This document shows, piece by piece, positions 6,303-8,923 of a stretch of DNA of 8,923 bases (position 1 is the first letter of the stretch; the number at the start of each line of letters is the position of its first letter). The stretch comes from Savagea sp. (GTDB taxonomy: Bacteria; Bacillota; Bacilli; Bacillales_A; Planococcaceae). Made by a program: the position numbers and the translations under genes. Under the pieces are notes generated by a model. It had not been told where the DNA came from and did no database searches. It saw only the letters and a list, made by a program, of their open reading frames with translations. The stretch is taken from positions 1-8,923 of the forward strand of contig JASLCF010000019.1 in the NCBI GenBank assembly GCA_030146155.1, in the 5' to 3' direction.

Positions 6303-8294
6303 TTGAAGAAATACTTGATTATACCATTTATGCTACTTTTCTTAATCATTCCATCTCAAGCGCTTGCATCAGATATCCAAGGAAATGACCATGAGAAAAC
6401 AATCCTTGAAATGTTTGATAGAGGTGTGATGAAAGGGTATGGCAATGGCATTTTTAAACCGAATGAACAAATGACAAGAGGTCAGTTTGCTCTAATGATG
6501 TATCGTTCTTTAAATATTAAAAACAAGACATTTTTAGAAAGAGATCGTGTGTTTTCAGATGCTGGGAAAGCCGAACATGAACTTTTTCAAGCGATTCATA
6601 CATTACATCAAATCGGTGCTTTAGATGAAGTGACGAAAACAACCTACCGTCCCGCAGATCCTTTGTTACGTGAACAAGCAGCAAAGATGATTCATTTATT
6701 TTTAAAGCATCAAGCGATAGCTGATGGCGTTCAAATTCTTACTTTCCAAGATGAACATCAAATTACGCCCGCTTATGTAAATCATGTCAATCAAATTGCG
6801 GCACATGGCATTATGAAAGGGGCTTCTTCGACTAGTGGCCAAATATTTCAGCCTCAATTGATTGCAACACGGGGTCATATTGCGACTATTTTTTCGAATA
6901 CATTTAATGTGGTAGAGAAAAATGGGGGAGTGACACCACCTTTAGTTACGAAACCTTACTCTTTAGCTGTTAATCAAGCAGGAAAACTATCAAAAGGTAC
7001 AGTAAGTTATAAAAGTTACCAAGAAGCGGTCCAAGCGATGACCAAACAAGCTGCTGCAGTTGGCGTGTACAAAGGAAATACTCTTGTGCGTGTCAAATCT
7101 GGAATAGGTTATGCGCAATCTAAAAATTCAACGGTAACGGTGTACTCTGAACCTTCTTTTTTAAGTCGTTATTCCATGACTTATATTGTGAATGGTCGCG
7201 AATTTACGCTTATTGATCAATCAGAAAAATGGGTAAAAGTAAAAGTTGCAGATACGATTGGGTATGTAAAACCTGAAGAAATTCGTTTAATCCCTCAGAA
7301 TTTCGTGTCTAAGAGAGATTATTATACAGTCAATCGTGCGGGTATGATTGTTCATTATATTTATGATTACATCCGTCAAACCTATGCAAGTTATGAGGTA
7401 GGGCCTGCTCCAACAACGATGAAAGTAGGAGAGACCTACTCTTCAACAGATGGCGTTCACTTTGTTTCCAATAAAACAGGCCAAAAAATAACTCATTTTC
7501 CTTATTTCCAATTTCAATCGATTCGAACGACTACGAATTATACAGCTGAGCAACTAGATCAATATATTCAAGAGGTGTTGCAACAGCGTGTTCGTTTAAA
7601 TCCAACGAAATATAAAGATGCCTTAACGAAATCAAAATTAATTGGGCTTGGGAATCATTTGAAAAAAGTTGAACAGGAACATCGTGTCAATGCGATGTTT
7701 ATACTAGCAACAGCTATTCACGAAAGTGATTTTGGCATGAGTACAAATGCACAAACTAAAAATAATATTTTTGGTATCCGTGTGTATGACAGTCGTCCTG
7801 AAATGGGTACTGTGTTTAAACATCCAACGGATAGTGTAGATGAATTCATTTATGGTTATATGAATAAGAACTATGTCGTGCCAAATGGAGCATACGCGAA
7901 AGGAGCTGCGCCAGGGCATAAATCAAGTGGGGCAAACGTACATTACGCTTCTGATCCAAATTGGGGATCGAAAATCGCAGCACATATGTGGCGTATGGAT
8001 CGTGCATTAGGGGGATTAGACGATCAACAACATCAATTAGGAATGGTTATCTCCACTGTGGGTGTCAATGTGCGAAAGCAACCATCAACCTCCTCAGAAA
8101 CGCTTTATCGTTATCAAGCTAAAGACTTAGGGACTTCAGGAAAATCAGGATACCCAGTAGTCTTACTAGAGTCAACGAAGGGTGCTGATGGCTATACGTG
8201 GTATAAAATTTTAACAGATGAGATGGTCAAAGATATAAACGGTCATGTAGAATTTGGTTGGGTAAGAGAAGATTTAATTTTGACCATCCAATAA
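6303..8294 (+). CDS. SLH-anchored N-acetylglucosaminidase autolysin (GH73-like) with SH3b domain
   Basis: From TTG 6303 the protein has 663 residues. It should cut the glycan strands of peptidoglycan at GlcNAc, acting in the wall during growth or cell separation. A signal peptide (about 1-22, MKKYLIIPF to ALA) is followed by three SLH domains (about 27-73, 83-135, 146-202) with motifs TRGQF, LREQA and TRGHI; the second has Leu in place of the usual Thr. A region at about 235-330 ends in an SH3-like stretch (EKWVKVKV, then IGYVKPEEI). The glucosaminidase domain (about 385-570) resembles LytD-type enzymes: VGPAPTTMK, then FILATAIHESDFG with probable catalytic Glu474, then NNIFGIRVYD. A C-terminal SH3b domain (about 578-663) shows VNVRKQPSTSSE and ends FGWVREDLI. 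It is bounded by terminators on both sides, so it is probably its own unit. Its SLH domains tie it to the same class of wall polymer as the SLH-CAP protein. Confidence 0.9.
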   Translation: MKKYLIIPFMLLFLIIPSQALASDIQGNDHEKTILEMFDRGVMKGYGNGIFKPNEQMTRGQFALMMYRSLNIKNKTFLERDRVFSDAGKAEHELFQAIHTLHQIGALDEVTKTTYRPADPLLREQAAKMIHLFLKHQAIADGVQILTFQDEHQITPAYVNHVNQIAAHGIMKGASSTSGQIFQPQLIATRGHIATIFSNTFNVVEKNGGVTPPLVTKPYSLAVNQAGKLSKGTVSYKSYQEAVQAMTKQAAAVGVYKGNTLVRVKSGIGYAQSKNSTVTVYSEPSFLSRYSMTYIVNGREFTLIDQSEKWVKVKVADTIGYVKPEEIRLIPQNFVSKRDYYTVNRAGMIVHYIYDYIRQTYASYEVGPAPTTMKVGETYSSTDGVHFVSNKTGQKITHFPYFQFQSIRTTTNYTAEQLDQYIQEVLQQRVRLNPTKYKDALTKSKLIGLGNHLKKVEQEHRVNAMFILATAIHESDFGMSTNAQTKNNIFGIRVYDSRPEMGTVFKHPTDSVDEFIYGYMNKNYVVPNGAYAKGAAPGHKSSGANVHYASDPNWGSKIAAHMWRMDRALGGLDDQQHQLGMVISTVGVNVRKQPSTSSETLYRYQAKDLGTSGKSGYPVVLLESTKGADGYTWYKILTDEMVKDINGHVEFGWVREDLILTIQ

Positions 8295-8298
8295 GAAG

Positions 8299-8340
8299 AA
8301 GTGAGCCGGTTTTGTTCAATCAAAACCGGCTCACTTTTTT
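8299..8340 (+). terminator. Strong intrinsic terminator after the autolysin gene
   Basis: Arms AAGTGAGCCGGTTTTG (8299-8314) and CAAAACCGGCTCACTT (8321-8336) form a perfect 16-bp stem with a TTCAAT loop. The T-run extends to 8340. The stem begins five bases after the TAA, and its GC-rich core stands out from the AT-rich surroundings. Confidence 0.95.
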
Positions 8341-8359
8341 ATTATTTGACACAAACCAA

Positions 8360-8387
8360 TGTAACAATAAACCTTTCGATTGTTACA
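8360..8387. repeat. 9-bp perfect inverted repeat with 10-base spacer
   Basis: TGTAACAAT (8360-8368) and ATTGTTACA (8379-8387) are exact complements around a 10-base spacer. No T-run follows, so it is not a terminator. A dimeric regulator operator is possible, since the half-site centres are 19 bases apart, close to two helical turns. Each outer end is a single TGTAAC, which fits a WalR half-site, but neither has a second hexamer 11 bases on. Confidence 0.5.
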
Positions 8388-8440
8388 GAAGAACAGAAAA
8401 AGAGAATATATTACACTAAATAAAAATTTATAAAAACAAT

Positions 8441-8465
8441 AAAACGTTGTCATATCAACGTTTTT
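8441..8465. terminator. Small hairpin with short T-run, possible weak or bidirectional terminator
   Basis: AAAACGTTG (8441-8449) and CAACGTTTT (8456-8464) pair perfectly around TCATAT, and the T-run is TTTTT (8461-8465). The stem is AT-rich, with only three or four G-C pairs. It lies directly upstream of the WalR-like boxes, where it could insulate the hydrolase promoter from read-through. The flanking A-run gives a T-run on the minus strand too. Confidence 0.4.
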
Positions 8466-8478
8466 AATGGTTTTTATC

Positions 8479-8506
8479 TGTAATATAACTGTAATATAAG
8501 TGTAAA
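8479..8506 (+). promoter_or_regulatory. Triple WalR (YycF)-like binding site
   Basis: Hexamers TGTAAT (8479-8484), TGTAAT (8490-8495) and TGTAAA (8501-8506) each fit TGTWAH and are separated by exactly 5 bases. This gives two overlapping full matches to the WalR consensus TGTWAH-N5-TGTWAH. The first two units are exact copies of the 11-base repeat CTGTAATATAA (8478-8499). In Bacillus subtilis WalR controls NlpC/P60 hydrolases such as LytE and CwlO as well as YocH, and the next gene here encodes an NlpC/P60 protein. The boxes lie about 100 bases before its start, where an activator site would be expected. Confidence 0.8.
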
Positions 8507-8523
8507 CGTACAGTGTGTATTCC

Positions 8524-8539
8524 TATGGTAAGCTATATT
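8524..8539 (+). promoter_or_regulatory. Candidate -10 boxes of the NlpC/P60 gene promoter
   Basis: TATGGT (8524-8529) lies 17 bases after the third WalR-like hexamer, which would then occupy the -35 position. TATATT (8534-8539) is a better -10 match but has no recognisable -35. Either implies a leader of about 60-70 bases. A poor -35 beside an activator site is typical of activated promoters, but which box is used cannot be decided from sequence. Confidence 0.35.
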
Positions 8540-8588
8540 TAGTTCAAAAAAGCACTTACATTGATTAAAAAATAGAGAAACAAAATTT

Positions 8589-8599
8589 GGAAGGGGAAA
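8589..8599 (+). promoter_or_regulatory. Ribosome binding site of the NlpC/P60 gene
   Basis: GGAAGGGGAAA lies 7 to 10 bases before GTG 8607, depending on which G-run pairs. It supports the GTG as start. The next in-frame ATG (8652) would cut off most of the signal peptide. Confidence 0.65.
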
Positions 8600-8606
8600 T
8601 TTACAC

Positions 8607-8923
8607 GTGAAACGTATCGTATACACAGTACTTGCTAGTTTATTATTATTTATGTCAGTACCAGAGGCGGCGTCAGCAAGCTCTGCAGATAACTTAATTA
8701 ATATCGGTAAGAAATATATGGGGACTAAATATCGTTATGGTGGTACAACGACAAAAGGTTTCGATTGTTCTGGATATACACAATATGTTTTCCGTGAAGC
8801 AGGTACACCTATTCCACGGACAACAGGTGGCCAATATAGCCAAGGTAAAGCAGTTTCTAAAGCTAACTTAAAAACAGGAGATTTAGTCTTCTTTAACACA
8901 TCTGGTCGTGGGGTTTCTCACGT
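8607..8923 (+). CDS. Secreted NlpC/P60 endopeptidase, 3' end cut by the window
   Basis: Starting at GTG, 105 full codons are visible before the window ends. The NlpC/P60 family are cysteine peptidases that cut stem peptides of peptidoglycan, often the D-Glu-to-diamino-acid bond. A signal peptide (1-24, ending ASA) leads straight into the catalytic domain without LysM or SH3 repeats in front: IGKKYMGTKYRYGGT (33-47), FDCSGYTQ with catalytic Cys54, PRTTGGQ (70-76), the conserved GDLVFF (91-96) and SHV with catalytic His105 at the very edge. The third polar residue and any C-terminal domains lie beyond the window. The preceding terminator and long regulatory gap show it has its own promoter, and the triple WalR-like site suggests control by the WalRK growth-linked two-component system. 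Confidence 0.92.
   Translation, partial: MKRIVYTVLASLLLFMSVPEAASASSADNLINIGKKYMGTKYRYGGTTTKGFDCSGYTQYVFREAGTPIPRTTGGQYSQGKAVSKANLKTGDLVFFNTSGRGVSH

Larger units (their letters stand above)
8341..8606. other. AT-rich regulatory intergenic region before the NlpC/P60 gene
   Basis: This 266-base gap holds no credible gene on either strand. In order it has a TTGACA (8346-8351) with no good -10 partner, a 9-bp inverted repeat (8360-8387), an A/T-rich tract (about 8389-8440), a small hairpin with T-run (8441-8465), three WalR-like hexamers (8479-8506), weak -10-like boxes (8524-8539) and a ribosome binding site (8589-8599). Its length and structure suggest the downstream hydrolase is tightly controlled. 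Confidence 0.7.

Noticed and set aside
7704..7919. Minus-strand open frame of 71 codons
   Set aside because: It lies fully within the glucosaminidase catalytic domain. No support as a gene.
8346..8374. Promoter built on the TTGACA at 8346-8351
   Set aside because: No acceptable -10 box lies 16-18 bases downstream; the sequence there reads TAAACC or AAACCT.
8540..8606. Cyclic-di-AMP (ydaO-type) riboswitch before the NlpC/P60 gene
   Set aside because: Such riboswitches often precede wall hydrolase genes, but the likely leader is only about 60-70 bases, too short. I see none of the expected G-rich conserved blocks or a terminator stem.

Overview
The window looks like chromosomal DNA from a low-GC Gram-positive bacterium of the Bacillales, most plausibly an S-layer-bearing genus near Lysinibacillus, Kurthia or Solibacillus. 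The reasons are AT-rich DNA, strong AGGAGG-type ribosome binding sites, frequent TTG/GTG starts, two secreted proteins with SLH anchoring domains, a lipobox lipoprotein, and WalR-type boxes before a cell-wall hydrolase gene. The genus is an inference. All seven genes lie on the + strand and all act in the cell envelope.

Positions 1-6247 hold a compact five-gene transcription unit. It starts just after a TATAAT box at the left edge and ends at a branched terminator (6189-6247). In order it encodes a lipoprotein polysaccharide deacetylase (53-970), a GtrII-type multipass glycosyltransferase (971-2515), an acyltransferase-3 family membrane O-acyltransferase (2530-3639), a secreted protein with three SLH domains and a CAP/SCP domain (3636-5249), and a GtrB/CsbB-type polyprenyl-phosphate glycosyltransferase (5261-6187). 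Junctions range from a 4-base overlap to 14 bases. A reasonable inference is that the unit decorates a wall polysaccharide. The GtrB-like enzyme would charge undecaprenyl phosphate with a sugar, GtrII would transfer it to a polymer outside the membrane, and the acyltransferase and deacetylase would tailor the product. The SLH-CAP protein would sit on the wall among or near these glycans. The GtrA-type flippase expected with GtrB/GtrII is not in the window.

Positions 6303-8294 encode an SLH-anchored N-acetylglucosaminidase autolysin (GH73-like) with a C-terminal SH3b domain, closed by a strong 16-bp hairpin terminator (8299-8340).

Positions 8341-8606 form an AT-rich regulatory region. It contains a 9-bp inverted repeat, a small hairpin with a T-run, and three same-strand TGTWAH hexamers at exact 11-base spacing, which match the WalR (YycF) consensus. 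It leads into a secreted NlpC/P60 endopeptidase gene (8607 onward) cut off by the window end. I found no tRNA, rRNA, CRISPR, insertion sequence or phage gene.
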